Under the pieces are notes generated by a model. It saw only the letters and a program-made list of their open reading frames with translations. It did not search any database and was not told where the DNA came from. DNA of 64,000 bases, from positions 32,976-96,975 of the forward strand of contig JAFVVQ010000057.1 in NCBI GenBank assembly GCA_017502085.1, read 5' to 3'. Numbering within the stretch: position 1 is the stretch's first letter; each line of letters begins with the position of its first letter. Shown here in pieces: positions 17,394-26,961 of the stretch. Source of the DNA: Clostridia bacterium (GTDB lineage: Bacteria; Bacillota; Clostridia; Oscillospirales; Acutalibacteraceae). A program made the position numbers and the translations under genes.

Positions 17394-18281
17394 TTATTGT
17401 GAAACGGCTTTGCGCAACGTGGTGCAAAGCGCGGTAAGCATCAGATTGTGGTTGGCATTCATTCGCAATGAAGCCATAAGTTTGTCGCAGGCATCAATGA
17501 GGTCGGGGAGTGCACGTCGGCTGAGTTTGCCTGCAAGCTCAGCGGGAAGAGTACCGAATTCGGTATCTCCGTCGGAAGCACCGTATTTTTCGCGCAGTGC
17601 GGCGGCAAAGATTTCTTGAATAACGGGCAGGGATGCTTTGAGAAGTTTTGCATCCTTTTCGAAAACGGCAGCAGCCTTGACCAATTCGAAATCGTCGATT
17701 GAAGTGACCGCTTTTGCTACCGCACTTGCCGCTTCAACCGCGGCAGCACGGATTTCGTCATCCGCATCATTACGTGCTTCACCAATGGTGAATACGGTCG
17801 CTCTTGAAAGTACTGTCGGGAGAAAGCCTGATTTCGTTGAGCAGAGCATAATGAAATTAACGTATGACGGCGGCTCTTCGAGAATTTTCAGAATTGCATT
17901 CTGACCTTCGTTGCCCATAGTGTGTGCATTTTCGAGTATGAAAACCTTTTTATCGGCTTCATTGGGGATGATATATGCGTTGTTGCGTATGTCTCTGACC
18001 GCATCAACCTTGAATGCTCTGGGTTTATCCTCTGCGGTGTAAAACGGAATATCCGCGTGGGAATCGGCGGCTGCTTTTTTGCAGTGGGAGCAGATTCCGC
18101 AAGGCGCATTTGCTTTACTTTCGGAGCAAACGAGAGCGGCGGCAATTTTTTTTGCAAGATCAAGTCTTTCTGAAGGATTGCCGCCTTCAAGAATTACGGC
18201 GTGCGGAAATCTTCCCGAGGCAAGCATAGCCATGAGAGTCTTTTCAAGGGGATTATTAACATCAAAAGCGGTAATTTTCAT
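17394..18281 (-). CDS. holB: DNA polymerase III delta-prime subunit
   Basis: 295 residues, slightly short for the family. Delta-prime is the stator of the clamp-loader complex that places the beta clamp on DNA. The AAA+ fold is recognisable: a degenerate Walker A (ILEGGNPSERLDLAKKIA), a four-cysteine zinc module (C..C..C..C around CGICSHCKKA), KVFILENAHTMGNEGQNAILKILEEPP and the STKSGFLPTVLSR sensor region. AGGAG precedes the ATG, which overlaps the QueG-like gene's stop by four bases (ATGA). Confidence 0.92.
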   Translation of the reverse strand: MKITAFDVNNPLEKTLMAMLASGRFPHAVILEGGNPSERLDLAKKIAAALVCSESKANAPCGICSHCKKAAADSHADIPFYTAEDKPRAFKVDAVRDIRNNAYIIPNEADKKVFILENAHTMGNEGQNAILKILEEPPSYVNFIMLCSTKSGFLPTVLSRATVFTIGEARNDADDEIRAAAVEAASAVAKAVTSIDDFELVKAAAVFEKDAKLLKASLPVIQEIFAAALREKYGASDGDTEFGTLPAELAGKLSRRALPDLIDACDKLMASLRMNANHNLMLTALCTTLRKAVSQ

Positions 18282-19057
18282 AAGTTGTTCTCCTTGAAAA
18301 CCGAGAGATTGCGGTCAATGACTTTTCTGCCCCTCCAGGCATATGCTCTGCCGACAAGATCGGTGTTTTCAGTCAGCAGGGGGATGGGGGCGGAAAGAAA
18401 TTCTTCTATCGTTGTTGCGGCGGCGTTTTTATTCATCGGGCAGATATCCTGACAGATATCACAGCCCCAGACGCAACCGCATTCTTTCATAAGCGCCTTT
18501 TCTTTTTCGGAAAGTTCACCTTTTTTCTGAGTGATTGCAGAGAGGCATTTTTCCGTGTCAACTCCGTTTCCTATCGCACGGGAGGGACACGCCGAAATGC
18601 ATTTGCCGCAGCCGATACATTCAGATACAGCAGAATCATGAGCGTCAAGCTCAAGGTTGGTGACGATTTCTCCGATAAAGACGTAGGAACCGTATTTTTC
18701 GGTTATGATGAGCGAGTTTTTGCCGAGAACTCCGAGTCCGGATGCGAGCGCAGCAGAGACCTCGGGTATCGGTGAATTATCAGCAAAAGGCACGAATCTG
18801 TTTGACGGATAAAGGTCTGCAAGTCCGGAACAAGCGTTTTGCAGACGTTTAACCGCAACGTCGTGATAGTCGGTCACAACGGCATATTTTGATACGTTGG
18901 AATTTTTGTACTCCTTTTCGGGGAGCAGATAAGGAAAGCAAGCAACGATAATGCTTCTGGGATTTTCGGGCAGTCTGCCCTTGGCTCTGCAATCAATGAG
19001 CCTGTCCGAAACGCTGTCAAAACTGCAGATGCCCCACAGAGGCGAAACGGAGTCCAT
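18278..19057 (-). CDS. QueG-like epoxyqueuosine reductase family protein (short form)
   Basis: 259 residues, shorter than typical QueG (about 310-380) and without the C-terminal HEAT-like region. It has the cobalamin-binding half (ASGLGVLGKNSLII) and a double 4Fe-4S motif (CIGCGKCISACPSRAI and CGCDICQDICPM-type cysteines). QueG reduces epoxyqueuosine to queuosine in the tRNA wobble base. No other queuosine genes are visible here, so this may be QueG or a related B12/Fe-S reductase. Its stop overlaps the holB start. The ribosome-binding site is weak, so the start is less certain. Confidence 0.75.
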   Translation of the reverse strand: MDSVSPLWGICSFDSVSDRLIDCRAKGRLPENPRSIIVACFPYLLPEKEYKNSNVSKYAVVTDYHDVAVKRLQNACSGLADLYPSNRFVPFADNSPIPEVSAALASGLGVLGKNSLIITEKYGSYVFIGEIVTNLELDAHDSAVSECIGCGKCISACPSRAIGNGVDTEKCLSAITQKKGELSEKEKALMKECGCVWGCDICQDICPMNKNAAATTIEEFLSAPIPLLTENTDLVGRAYAWRGRKVIDRNLSVFKENNL

Positions 19058-19099
19058 TATTTTTTTGATATCCGTAATACCACCTCGTTTGTCGGGGAT

Positions 19100-20041
19100 T
19101 TAAGCCATCTGTGAAACGGCAATCATAACGGGCATAGTCAGAATCGAAAGGAAACTGACAACCGCAACCGTTTGAGAAGCGAGACCCGTATCTCTGCCGT
19201 ATTTTGCGGCGAAAAGAGCGGTGTTGCTGGCGCTCGGTGCACTTGCGGGCACCATAACGGAACCGAGAAGAACTCCGCCGATTCCGAAAAGCTTGAAAAG
19301 AAGCAATAATATTACGGGCGTTACGATGAGTTTGATGATCGCAACGCATCCGATACGCCATTCTCGGAATATTGTTTTAAAGCTTGTGTTTGCAATATAT
19401 GTGCCGAAAATCAGCATCGCAAGGGGACTGTTAAGACTTGCAACGTATCCGATGGGTGCAGAAATCATATTCGGCATATTGACGTCGAGAAGAAAAAGCG
19501 GCATTCCGATTGCAACGGAAAGAATACCCGGATTGAGAAGCAGCTTTTTAATATCGAATTTCTGTTTTTCTTCCATACCCTTTGTCATAACGTAGATGCC
19601 ATGGGTGAAACTGAAAATCTGGAATGAAATAACAACCGCTGAGCAATAGAAAACACCCTCATCACCGAAAAGCGCTTGTGAAAGCGGCAGACCCATATAA
19701 CCGCAATTGCCGTAACAACTTGCGTATTTGAAGATTGCCGCTTTACCCTTATCGGGGCAACGGTTGAAAATCAGCGGAGCCGTAACAACCGCAAGTCCGT
19801 GAAGAAGGAATCCGCATCCGAGAGCGAGAAAAAGACCCTTGATGGTTTCGCGGTTGTATTCGAGGTTGAGAAAACTCTGAATAATAACGGCGGGAGTAAC
19901 AATATAAAAAAGCAGGTCGGTGCATTTTTTTGCGGTTTTCTCGGGGAAAAAACCGACCTTGTCGGCAACAAAACCGACTGCGGCGATCAGATAAAGAATT
20001 ATAACCTGCTCACCGGCAAGAAGCATATTTTTCAGAAACAT
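19100..20041 (-). CDS. AEC-family transporter
   Basis: 313 residues, highly hydrophobic with about 10 transmembrane helices in two inverted halves, matching the auxin efflux carrier (AEC) family. Typical elements are the start region EQVIILYLIAAVGFVADKVG, YGNCGYMGLPLSQALFGDEG and VMVPASAPSASNTALFA. Bacterial members export or exchange small organic acids such as malate; the substrate here cannot be told. GAGG lies 8 bases before the ATG. It begins 3 bases after the preceding membrane-protein gene and is in the same minus-strand run. Confidence 0.88.
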   Translation of the reverse strand: MFLKNMLLAGEQVIILYLIAAVGFVADKVGFFPEKTAKKCTDLLFYIVTPAVIIQSFLNLEYNRETIKGLFLALGCGFLLHGLAVVTAPLIFNRCPDKGKAAIFKYASCYGNCGYMGLPLSQALFGDEGVFYCSAVVISFQIFSFTHGIYVMTKGMEEKQKFDIKKLLLNPGILSVAIGMPLFLLDVNMPNMISAPIGYVASLNSPLAMLIFGTYIANTSFKTIFREWRIGCVAIIKLIVTPVILLLLFKLFGIGGVLLGSVMVPASAPSASNTALFAAKYGRDTGLASQTVAVVSFLSILTMPVMIAVSQMA

Positions 20042-20044
20042 ATG

Positions 20045-20974
20045 TTATTCCTCTGTGATTTCTTCGGCGGAAGCTTCAACGGTTTCATTTTCTTCGGGTA
20101 TTGTTGCGGCTTCGGGCGATCTGACGGTAACCTTTGTCAGCACCGCCGCAATAATAAAGAGAGCAACGGCGAGGTCTGAAAATTCAATGATCGATTCAGA
20201 GTAAATGATGTCTGCGCTTCCTAAAATTGAGAGAATGATTCTCGGTACGGAGCAGAGCAGAGCCATCAGTGCGGCGGGCAGACCGTAGGCCGCAATCTTC
20301 CATTCGCAATCCTTTTCGTTGACCCTGGAGTTGCACTGTGCAAATGCCATAAAGAACATAATCATCAGCATCAGCATCAGCATTTCGAAAAGAAGTTCGG
20401 AAACACGTACGTAGCTGATTGTTCTCATAAAACGGGCAACCATACGAAGAATGCTCCAGAAAACGGGGATAACAGAGAGAATTCTGTATTCTGTTCCCGA
20501 GGTTTTGCCTGTGAGATAACCGATGCAGAGAATCACGAAGAAGAGTGCTGCAATAAGCGAAACCGCCATCTGAAGAAGAATGACATAATATGATGTGCGT
20601 TCGGGAGAGATGTCGTTATAAAAGTTGTTTGTCTTGAATGTGCCGATAACCTCAAGACAGGAGTATGCATCGATAATCATGCCTGCGGCAACGAGTCCCG
20701 AGCAGATACCGAGAACGGGATTCTTTTTGCTTTCGGTGTTGAAGTCAAGTTCTTTGCGTTTCATAAATCCGATGAGCATAATGCCGATAAATGAAGCGAT
20801 TATGATACCGTACAGGAGGTAAATGCTCCAATGATTTTCGGTGAAAAATCCCGTGCCGGGTTCAAGCACCTCACCGACATATTGATAGATTCTCAGCGGC
20901 AGAGCAAGGATGAGTGCCGCAAGAAAAATCAGATTTCCGATACCGAAGCCGGAGTTAAGAATTTTATTTTTCAT
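20045..20974 (-). CDS. Multi-pass membrane protein of unknown function
   Basis: 309 residues with about seven or eight predicted transmembrane segments and an acidic C-terminal tail rich in Glu. I recognise no family motif. GGAG lies upstream of the ATG, and the gene starts 2 bases after the citrate synthase stop, so it is very probably co-transcribed with citrate synthase and the AEC transporter. Confidence 0.75.
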   Translation of the reverse strand: MKNKILNSGFGIGNLIFLAALILALPLRIYQYVGEVLEPGTGFFTENHWSIYLLYGIIIASFIGIMLIGFMKRKELDFNTESKKNPVLGICSGLVAAGMIIDAYSCLEVIGTFKTNNFYNDISPERTSYYVILLQMAVSLIAALFFVILCIGYLTGKTSGTEYRILSVIPVFWSILRMVARFMRTISYVRVSELLFEMLMLMLMIMFFMAFAQCNSRVNEKDCEWKIAAYGLPAALMALLCSVPRIILSILGSADIIYSESIIEFSDLAVALFIIAAVLTKVTVRSPEAATIPEENETVEASAEEITEE

Positions 20975-20976
20975 TT

Positions 20977-22341
20977 TTATCGCTCCTCGATAGGGGTATA
21001 TTTATGGATAATGTTTGTGTTTTTGTAAGCGGGACGGATGATTCTGCCGCCGGTGAGAAGCTCTTCGATTCTGTGAGCAGACCAACCTGCAACTCTTGCT
21101 GCGGTGAAAATGGGAGTGAAGAGGTCGGCGGGGATATCAAGCATCTTGTAAACAAGACCCGAATAGAGGTCGACGTTTGCGCAGATTGCTTTTGATGAGC
21201 CCTTCATTTCGGCGAAAATTTCGGGAGTGAGTTTCTCGATGAGGCTGAGAAGAATGAATTCATCCTCGTGTTTGGTGTTGAGTGCGAATTCTTCTGCCTT
21301 TGAACGGAGAATTTTTGCTCTCGGGTCGGAGAGTGTGTAGACTGCGTGACCCATACCATAAACGAGACCTGAGCCGTCGCCTGCTTCTTTGCGGATGATT
21401 TTGCGCAGGAAATCGGCAACCTGACCTTCATTCGTGATATCTGAAACGTTTTCGCAGAACTGGTTGACCATTTCGGTAACCTTGATATTTGCGCCGCCGT
21501 GCTTGGGACCTTTGAGGGCTCCGACGCTTGCCGCAATCGAAGCATAGGTGTCGGTGCCGCTTGAGGTAAGAACTCTTGTTGCGAATGTGGAGTTGTTACC
21601 GCCGCCGTGCTCTGCGTGGACCATCAGACAGGTGTCAAGAAGTTTCGCTTCCTTATCGGTAAAGGTTTTGTTTGCTCGGATTGAGTGGAGAATCATCTCC
21701 GCCGTTTTGTGCTCAGGCTTTATCTGATGCAGATACATACTCTTATGATAATAATGTCTGCGCTTGACCTGGTATGAATAAACCATAATCGAAGGAATCT
21801 GAGCAATTATGTTTATGCACTGACGAAGAACGTTTTCGAGCGAGGTGTCGTCAGGAGTATTGTCATATGAATACAGAGCAAGAACCGAACGGGAAATCTT
21901 GTTCATAATGTTGGGCGAGGGAGCTTTCATAATCATATCTTCGATGAAATCTTCGGGAAGCTCACGGCACTGAGCAAGCATATCGCAGAAGTTATCGAGC
22001 TGATCTTTTGTGGGTAATGAACCGAAAAGAAGAAGCCATACAACCTCTTCAAAGCCGAAGCGGTTTTCGGCGATAGCGTTGTTTACGAGTTCGCTCATAT
22101 CGTAGCCTCTGAATAAAAGTCGACCTTCGCAGGGAATTCTTTCACCGTCGTCAATGAGGTAACCGCCGACGGAGCAGACTCTTGAAATGCCTGCCATAAC
22201 GCCGGTGCCGTCGGAATTTCTCAGACCTCTTTTGACGTTGAAACGGTCAAAATCGGCGGGATCGATGTGGTTATATTTGCGAATCTCTTCGCATAAACTT
22301 CTGATGTTTGAATCAGAAACCTTTGAATCTGTTGTGGACAT
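20977..22341 (-). CDS. gltA: Citrate synthase
   Basis: 454 residues. It condenses acetyl-CoA and oxaloacetate to citrate. Conserved parts include LLFRGYDMSELV, EHGGGNNSTFATRVLTSSGTDTY (catalytic His), GPKHGGANIKV and GMGHAVYTLSDPRA with the second His region. I prefer the ATG at 22341 (MSTTDSK) because GAGAGG lies upstream; an in-frame ATG at 22383 is only about 15 bases after the predicted transcription start and has no ribosome-binding site. First gene of the run toward 20045 and 19100. Citrate synthase here probably supplies 2-oxoglutarate for glutamate synthesis. Confidence 0.95.
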   Translation of the reverse strand: MSTTDSKVSDSNIRSLCEEIRKYNHIDPADFDRFNVKRGLRNSDGTGVMAGISRVCSVGGYLIDDGERIPCEGRLLFRGYDMSELVNNAIAENRFGFEEVVWLLLFGSLPTKDQLDNFCDMLAQCRELPEDFIEDMIMKAPSPNIMNKISRSVLALYSYDNTPDDTSLENVLRQCINIIAQIPSIMVYSYQVKRRHYYHKSMYLHQIKPEHKTAEMILHSIRANKTFTDKEAKLLDTCLMVHAEHGGGNNSTFATRVLTSSGTDTYASIAASVGALKGPKHGGANIKVTEMVNQFCENVSDITNEGQVADFLRKIIRKEAGDGSGLVYGMGHAVYTLSDPRAKILRSKAEEFALNTKHEDEFILLSLIEKLTPEIFAEMKGSSKAICANVDLYSGLVYKMLDIPADLFTPIFTAARVAGWSAHRIEELLTGGRIIRPAYKNTNIIHKYTPIEER

Positions 22342-22403
22342 AACCGGGGAAGCCTCTCTTTCACAATGGTACTGGTATTCCATTATATTTTATAATTAGA
22401 GTT

Positions 22404-22433
22404 ATTATACACCCGCGCGGTAATAAAAGTCAA
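22404..22433 (-). promoter_or_regulatory. Promoter of the citrate synthase operon
   Basis: On the minus strand TTGACT (22433-22428), 18 bases, TATAAT (22409-22404). Confidence 0.7.
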
Positions 22434-22458
22434 GCACTTAAAAGGAGGTAGGACGAAG

Positions 22459-23397
22459 TTGAAAAAATATGCACTAATAGCTATTCTTCTGCTTGTTTCG
22501 ATGGCTCTGTGTCCGCTTGCGGCAATGGGGTCACGGGGTGATGAAAAAAAGGAACAGGCTCTGCCCGTCATTTCGCAGGATATTATCGGTCAGACGGAGT
22601 ATATCACTGTTATGTCATCGGCAACAGGCGGTATGCAGAAAATCGGAATGCGGGAATATCTCATAGGATGCGTTGCAGCGGAGATGCCGCCGAATTATCA
22701 TCCCGAGGCACTCAAGGCTCAGGCAATTGCCAGTTACAGTTATGCAAAACGGCTTTCGGAGAAGGGGGCAGAATTCATCAGCGACAGCCCGATGACTCAT
22801 CAGGGATATGTCAGCAGACAAATGAGAATCAAAAACTGGGGAGATGATTTTGAGAAAAACGAGAATAAAATCTCCGAGGCGGTGGATTCTGTTTCGGGAC
22901 TTCGTCTGACTTATGGCGGCGAAACCGCACTTGCGGTCTATCATTCAATCAGTTCAGGCAGAACAAGGTCAGCAGAGAGTATGTGGGGCGAGGATATCCC
23001 TTATCTCAGAAGTGTTGTGAGTGACGGAGACAGACTTTCACCCGATTTTGCCGATGAAAAAAGCTGCACCGCCACCGAACTTTCCGAAAAACTCGGTGTT
23101 GAAATTGAAGGTGACCCGACGGAATGGGTGAGCGAAATTGAAAAAGAAGATGGCTATGTCAAAAGCGCGGTTATCTGCGGCAAAAAATTTGACGGCACCG
23201 AAATCAGGAATTCTCTCGCTCTCAGAAGCGAAAGTTTCGAGGTTGAATGTGGCGGAAATTCGGTTACCTTCATTTGCGAGGGGCACGGTCACGGTGTAGG
23301 GATGAGTCAGTACGGTGCGGATTATATGGCACGGCAGGGAAGTGCATATACCGAAATCCTTGCGCATTATTATCCCGACACAGAAATTACGGCATAA
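22459..23397 (+). CDS. spoIID: SpoIID/LytB-domain protein
   Basis: 312 residues with a TTG start; AAGGAGG lies 10 bases upstream. A signal-anchor helix (about 4-22) is followed by the SpoIID domain: MREYLIGCVAAEMPPNYHPEALKAQAIASYSYA, SSGRTRSAESMWGEDIPYL, and C-terminal GHGHGVGMSQYGADYMA. SpoIID is a lytic transglycosylase that trims glycan strands during engulfment, working with SpoIIP and SpoIIM. The full-length domain supports a sporulating lineage, though LytB-like paralogues exist. Monocistronic, ended by a hairpin. Confidence 0.88.
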   Translation: MKKYALIAILLLVSMALCPLAAMGSRGDEKKEQALPVISQDIIGQTEYITVMSSATGGMQKIGMREYLIGCVAAEMPPNYHPEALKAQAIASYSYAKRLSEKGAEFISDSPMTHQGYVSRQMRIKNWGDDFEKNENKISEAVDSVSGLRLTYGGETALAVYHSISSGRTRSAESMWGEDIPYLRSVVSDGDRLSPDFADEKSCTATELSEKLGVEIEGDPTEWVSEIEKEDGYVKSAVICGKKFDGTEIRNSLALRSESFEVECGGNSVTFICEGHGHGVGMSQYGADYMARQGSAYTEILAHYYPDTEITA

Positions 23398-23401
23398 AGA
23401 A

Positions 23402-23434
23402 AACGGGTACGTTCAGCACGTACCCGTTGTTTGT
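23402..23434. terminator. Terminator between spoIID and the zinc-ribbon gene
   Basis: AACGGGTACGT/ACGTACCCGTT inverted repeat with a short loop and a T-rich tail; the gene on the right is convergent. Confidence 0.7.
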
Positions 23435-23446
23435 TCTGTTGATTGA

Positions 23447-24220
23447 TTAAACGTTTGCTTCTTCTTTTTCTGTTTCTTCGGATTCAGCCTTTGCATCGGA
23501 TTTTTCATCAACTGCGGGAAGCTCAACCTTCTGGAGTGAGACGCAGAGGTTGATGATTGCAGATATGAGAAAAAGTGCCGCAGAAACGTAAACACCCCAG
23601 GAAGGTCCGCTCTGCCAGGCCGCGGCAAGCGAGCCGCCTGCAACAAGCTCTGAAAACTTTGCAAAAGTGAACGAACTTGCAAGCATCATACAACTTGCAA
23701 CAAGGTTTGTGACGAAAAGCCCCTTGCTGTTGAACTTTTTGAAGTTGAGCAACAGAAAAGCGAGGCTTACGAGAAGCGAAAGTACACTGAGCACAACGAG
23801 AATAATAGTTGCAGTGAGCATTTTGAGGGAGTCGCCGACAATGGCGGAATTCATTCCTTTGAAAACGCCCATAATATCAACACCGCCGATGATTTCCATA
23901 ACAATTGTTATTGCGTTGAGCGTGAATTTCTTGCTGAAGAAGGGGAACGAAACCGCAAGTGTGCCGAGGGGAAGCAAGAATGAGAACAGAGGAAGAACGC
24001 TTACGGGGATTCTTGCGATTCTCAGCTTTGTGCCGACAAACGAATATTTGAAGCGATTGAGTGTTTCGCGGAGCTTTGCAAAAGCAATTTCTGCTTCAAT
24101 TGCATCCTGCTCAAGACGGTTTTCCCAGTCATAGTTTGCGATGTTGACACCGCATTTGGGACACTCCGCTTTGATGTTCCAGATATGGAGTTTGACGCCG
24201 CATTTGGGACATTTGGCCAT
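23447..24220 (-). CDS. Zinc-ribbon membrane protein of unknown function
   Basis: 257 residues. Two CPKCG motifs near the N-terminus (residues 4-8 and 19-23) form a zinc ribbon, followed by about 45 charged residues and then four or five transmembrane helices. The C-terminal 30 residues are acidic (DEKSDAKAESEETEKEE). The family is not recognised. It stands alone on the minus strand between spoIID (convergent) and araD. Confidence 0.7.
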   Translation of the reverse strand: MAKCPKCGVKLHIWNIKAECPKCGVNIANYDWENRLEQDAIEAEIAFAKLRETLNRFKYSFVGTKLRIARIPVSVLPLFSFLLPLGTLAVSFPFFSKKFTLNAITIVMEIIGGVDIMGVFKGMNSAIVGDSLKMLTATIILVVLSVLSLLVSLAFLLLNFKKFNSKGLFVTNLVASCMMLASSFTFAKFSELVAGGSLAAAWQSGPSWGVYVSAALFLISAIINLCVSLQKVELPAVDEKSDAKAESEETEKEEANV

Positions 24221-24316
24221 ATTATCACCTTTTTATCCGAAAGTTTTTTCCCGAAAGAGAAATATCTAGTTCATTTTATACTGAAAACACGTAAGTGTCA
24301 AGAAATATTTAGCTTA

Positions 24317-25006
24317 TTATTTCTGACCGTAGTATGCGTTTGCACCGTGCTTTCTGAAATAATGCTTATGTTGAATATGTTCGTTTGCGGGCTGAGCATC
24401 CATCGTTTTGCTCAGGTATGCCATCTTCGCAACTTCTTCAAGAATTGCGGAATTCTTGGCTGCGTCGAAGCCGTCTTTTCCCCAGGTGAAAGGTCCGTGA
24501 GAGCGGACAAGCACTGCGGGTACGGCATTATAATCAATGCCTCTCGATTCAAAGCATTCGGCGATGACCTTGCCTGTATTCAGCTCGTAGTCGCCCTCGA
24601 TTTCCTCCTTGGTGAGGTCTCTCGTACAGGGAATACTGCCGAAAGCGAAGTCGGCATGGGTTGTGCCGTATGCGGGAATATCCGATGCCGCCTGAGCAAA
24701 GGAAACCGCAAAGGTTGAATGCGTGTGTGCAACGCCGCCGATTTCGGGGAAACGGCGGTAAAGCTCAAGGTGAGTCGGTGTGTCGGAGGAAGGATTGAGT
24801 CTGCCTTCGACTTTTTCGCCGTCAAGATTCATAACGACCATATCGTCAGCCGTCAGTTTTGAGTAGTCAACGCCCGAGGGCTTGATAACAACGAGTCCGC
24901 TTTCACGGTCGATTGCCGAAACGTTGCCCCAGGTGAAGAGCACAAGGTTATATTCAACGAGCTTCAGATTGGCTTCGTATACCTGCTGTTTGAGTTGTTC
25001 GAGCAT
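24317..25006 (-). CDS. araD: L-ribulose-5-phosphate 4-epimerase
   Basis: 229 residues, the normal length. It converts L-ribulose-5-phosphate to D-xylulose-5-phosphate with a divalent metal. Class II aldolase fold motifs are visible: [19 protein letters not shown], the metal ligands in HTHS, and the C-terminal [17 protein letters not shown] with the third His. It is the last gene of a tightly packed minus-strand operon after DUF4364, a GPH-type symporter and an HEYGH membrane protein. A pentose catabolic role fits with the symporter two genes upstream. Confidence 0.95.
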   Translation of the reverse strand: MLEQLKQQVYEANLKLVEYNLVLFTWGNVSAIDRESGLVVIKPSGVDYSKLTADDMVVMNLDGEKVEGRLNPSSDTPTHLELYRRFPEIGGVAHTHSTFAVSFAQAASDIPAYGTTHADFAFGSIPCTRDLTKEEIEGDYELNTGKVIAECFESRGIDYNAVPAVLVRSHGPFTWGKDGFDAAKNSAILEEVAKMAYLSKTMDAQPANEHIQHKHYFRKHGANAYYGQK

Positions 25007-25019
25007 AATTATACCTCTT

Positions 25020-25592
25020 TCAGATAAATAATGACGTTATAACGGTTGAATAAACCCTTGAAGGCTCTTTGAGAAAGTTATGCTTGAGCAGCTGAGCCTG
25101 TTCAAGGTCGGCTGCATAGACGGTCAGCGACATAAGGATACTTTCCTTATGCTTTACCTTGAACGTGACGTTGAAACCGTTGGATGCGGGTTCGATTTCA
25201 ACGGTGTTTTCGCCTTCACGCTTTTCCATAAGCTGAAGATTGATGGCATCTGCGAGTGCAGTTTCCTTGACTGTACGGGGAACATCGTCGGAGAGCTCTG
25301 CGACCGAAAGTTTGCCTTTCGGAGTGATATAGAGTTTGTTTTCGGATTCTGTGAGATTTCCGTTTGCGAGAAGCTCGTCAAGAGCCTGAGTCGCCTCAAA
25401 ATAGTTTGCCAGGCCGTGAACCTGAAGTGCCTCAAGAAGCATATCGGCTGTAATCGCTTCCTTGAGTCTGCCTGCGATGAATGTTATGAGAACTTTTATC
25501 TGAGTTGTGTTGCGCAGTCCTCCCGGTTCAATACCTGCGGAGAACGCGTCGAATTCGTTGTTTTCTTCAAAAGGAATTAATGATTTATCCAT
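25020..25592 (-). CDS. DUF4364 family protein
   Basis: 190 residues. An N-terminal winged-helix-like region (residues 25-90: [14 protein letters not shown]...[18 protein letters not shown]...[10 protein letters not shown]) is followed by a beta-rich domain. It matches the clostridial DUF4364 family, a putative transcriptional regulator of unknown target. I chose the ATG at 25592 because GGGAGGG lies just upstream; the longer ORF extends into the symporter gene. It overlaps the symporter's end by 8 bases, so translation is coupled. Confidence 0.8.
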   Translation of the reverse strand: MDKSLIPFEENNEFDAFSAGIEPGGLRNTTQIKVLITFIAGRLKEAITADMLLEALQVHGLANYFEATQALDELLANGNLTESENKLYITPKGKLSVAELSDDVPRTVKETALADAINLQLMEKREGENTVEIEPASNGFNVTFKVKHKESILMSLTVYAADLEQAQLLKHNFLKEPSRVYSTVITSLFI

Positions 25593-26961
25593 TTTTGCCC
25601 TCCCTGCGTTCGTTGAGCTCGCTGACAATTTTTTCCTTCTTTTTTCCGGTAAAATCGTTAAAGAACATCGGAACGGCGCAAAGCGCAAGGCTGATTGCGG
25701 GAAGGAGAGTTACCATGAAAAACATTCCCTTGAAAACAGGCTCGGGCTGGTCGAGAACAGGAACGTCGTTGACGGGCTGAACGAAATGTACTGCTTCAAG
25801 AACGAAACTTGTAATAAGAGTTGAGATGCCTGCGGTGAGTTTGCTGATGAACGTCTGCGAAGCAAAGCAGATACCCTCGGAACGTCTGCCTGTTTTCCAT
25901 TCGAGGTAATCGACGCTGTCGGCAACCATTGCATAAGTGATAACGTTGAAAATGCCGAGAGGCAGACCGGCAACCGCAAGAATTGCAAGGAATACGTAGA
26001 AGTTTGAATAGCCGATAAAATACATCACAACGTGAATAAAAGCACCGAAAAGTGCTGAAGAAATATAGATAGCCTTAAGCGACATCTTTTTGCGGAGAAC
26101 GGGCATAAGCACCATTGCAACCATCATACCCGCACCGATTGCAACCGTCATAGCGGTCTGCACGGTGCCTTTGGGGATAACGCCCGAATTTTTGATGAGA
26201 TATGTTGCAAGATAGCTTCCCGAAGTCTGAGCCATAAGCATTGCCGATCCGAGTATACTTGCGACGATAAGAAGAAGAAGAGGTTTGTTTTTGACGTAGG
26301 CAGAAACTATTTCGCCTGCAGTAACCTTTTCTTTTTCTTCAACGACTCTTTCTTTTGTGCCGAAGAAGGCAAGAAGCGAGATCATCGAGCCGAAAACTGC
26401 AAAAATGAGACCGCTTACAAAATAACCTTTTGTGTTGCCGAGACTGTTGCGGAGAACGGGAACGAGCAATGTGGGAACAATACCGCCGATTGTGCTGAAA
26501 ATTCTGGCGGTTGAAATGAATCGGTTTCTCTCATTTTCAAGAGGTGAAACAACTGCACTCAGACCCCAGAAGGGAACGTCCTGAATCGTGAAACAGATTC
26601 CCCAGAGGATGTATGTAACTGCCGCATAAGCGAGTCTGCCGCCGTAACCGAGGTCGGGTACGTAGAAAAGAGCGGCTGTTGAAATCATAATGAGGAACGG
26701 TGAAAAAAGAAGATAGGGACGGAGTTTGCCGAATTTGGTTTTTGTTTTGTCGGCAATGATTCCCATTACCGGGTCGTTGGCTGCGTCAAAAATTCTTGCC
26801 GCAACGATGATGGCACCTGCATGAACGGGACGAAGATTCATAGCGTCTGTATAAAAAATCAGCAGGAATGTTGACATCAGGGTATAAATCATACTTCTGC
26901 CGAAAGCAGAAAATGAGAATGAAAGAGTTTCGCTTGTTTTCAGATACTTCTTTTCGTTCAT
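25585..26961 (-). CDS. GPH-family sugar:cation symporter (MelB type)
   Basis: 458 residues with 12 transmembrane helices. The pattern LIFYTDAMNLRPVHAGAIIVAARIFDAANDPVMG and the loop DKTKTKFGKLRPY are typical of glycoside-pentoside-hexuronide symporters. These import sugars or glycosides with Na+ or H+. AAGGAG lies 7 bases before the ATG, which overlaps the preceding gene by four bases. With araD in the same operon the substrate may be a pentose-containing sugar; that is inference. Confidence 0.92.
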   Translation of the reverse strand: MNEKKYLKTSETLSFSFSAFGRSMIYTLMSTFLLIFYTDAMNLRPVHAGAIIVAARIFDAANDPVMGIIADKTKTKFGKLRPYLLFSPFLIMISTAALFYVPDLGYGGRLAYAAVTYILWGICFTIQDVPFWGLSAVVSPLENERNRFISTARIFSTIGGIVPTLLVPVLRNSLGNTKGYFVSGLIFAVFGSMISLLAFFGTKERVVEEKEKVTAGEIVSAYVKNKPLLLLIVASILGSAMLMAQTSGSYLATYLIKNSGVIPKGTVQTAMTVAIGAGMMVAMVLMPVLRKKMSLKAIYISSALFGAFIHVVMYFIGYSNFYVFLAILAVAGLPLGIFNVITYAMVADSVDYLEWKTGRRSEGICFASQTFISKLTAGISTLITSFVLEAVHFVQPVNDVPVLDQPEPVFKGMFFMVTLLPAISLALCAVPMFFNDFTGKKKEKIVSELNERREGKNG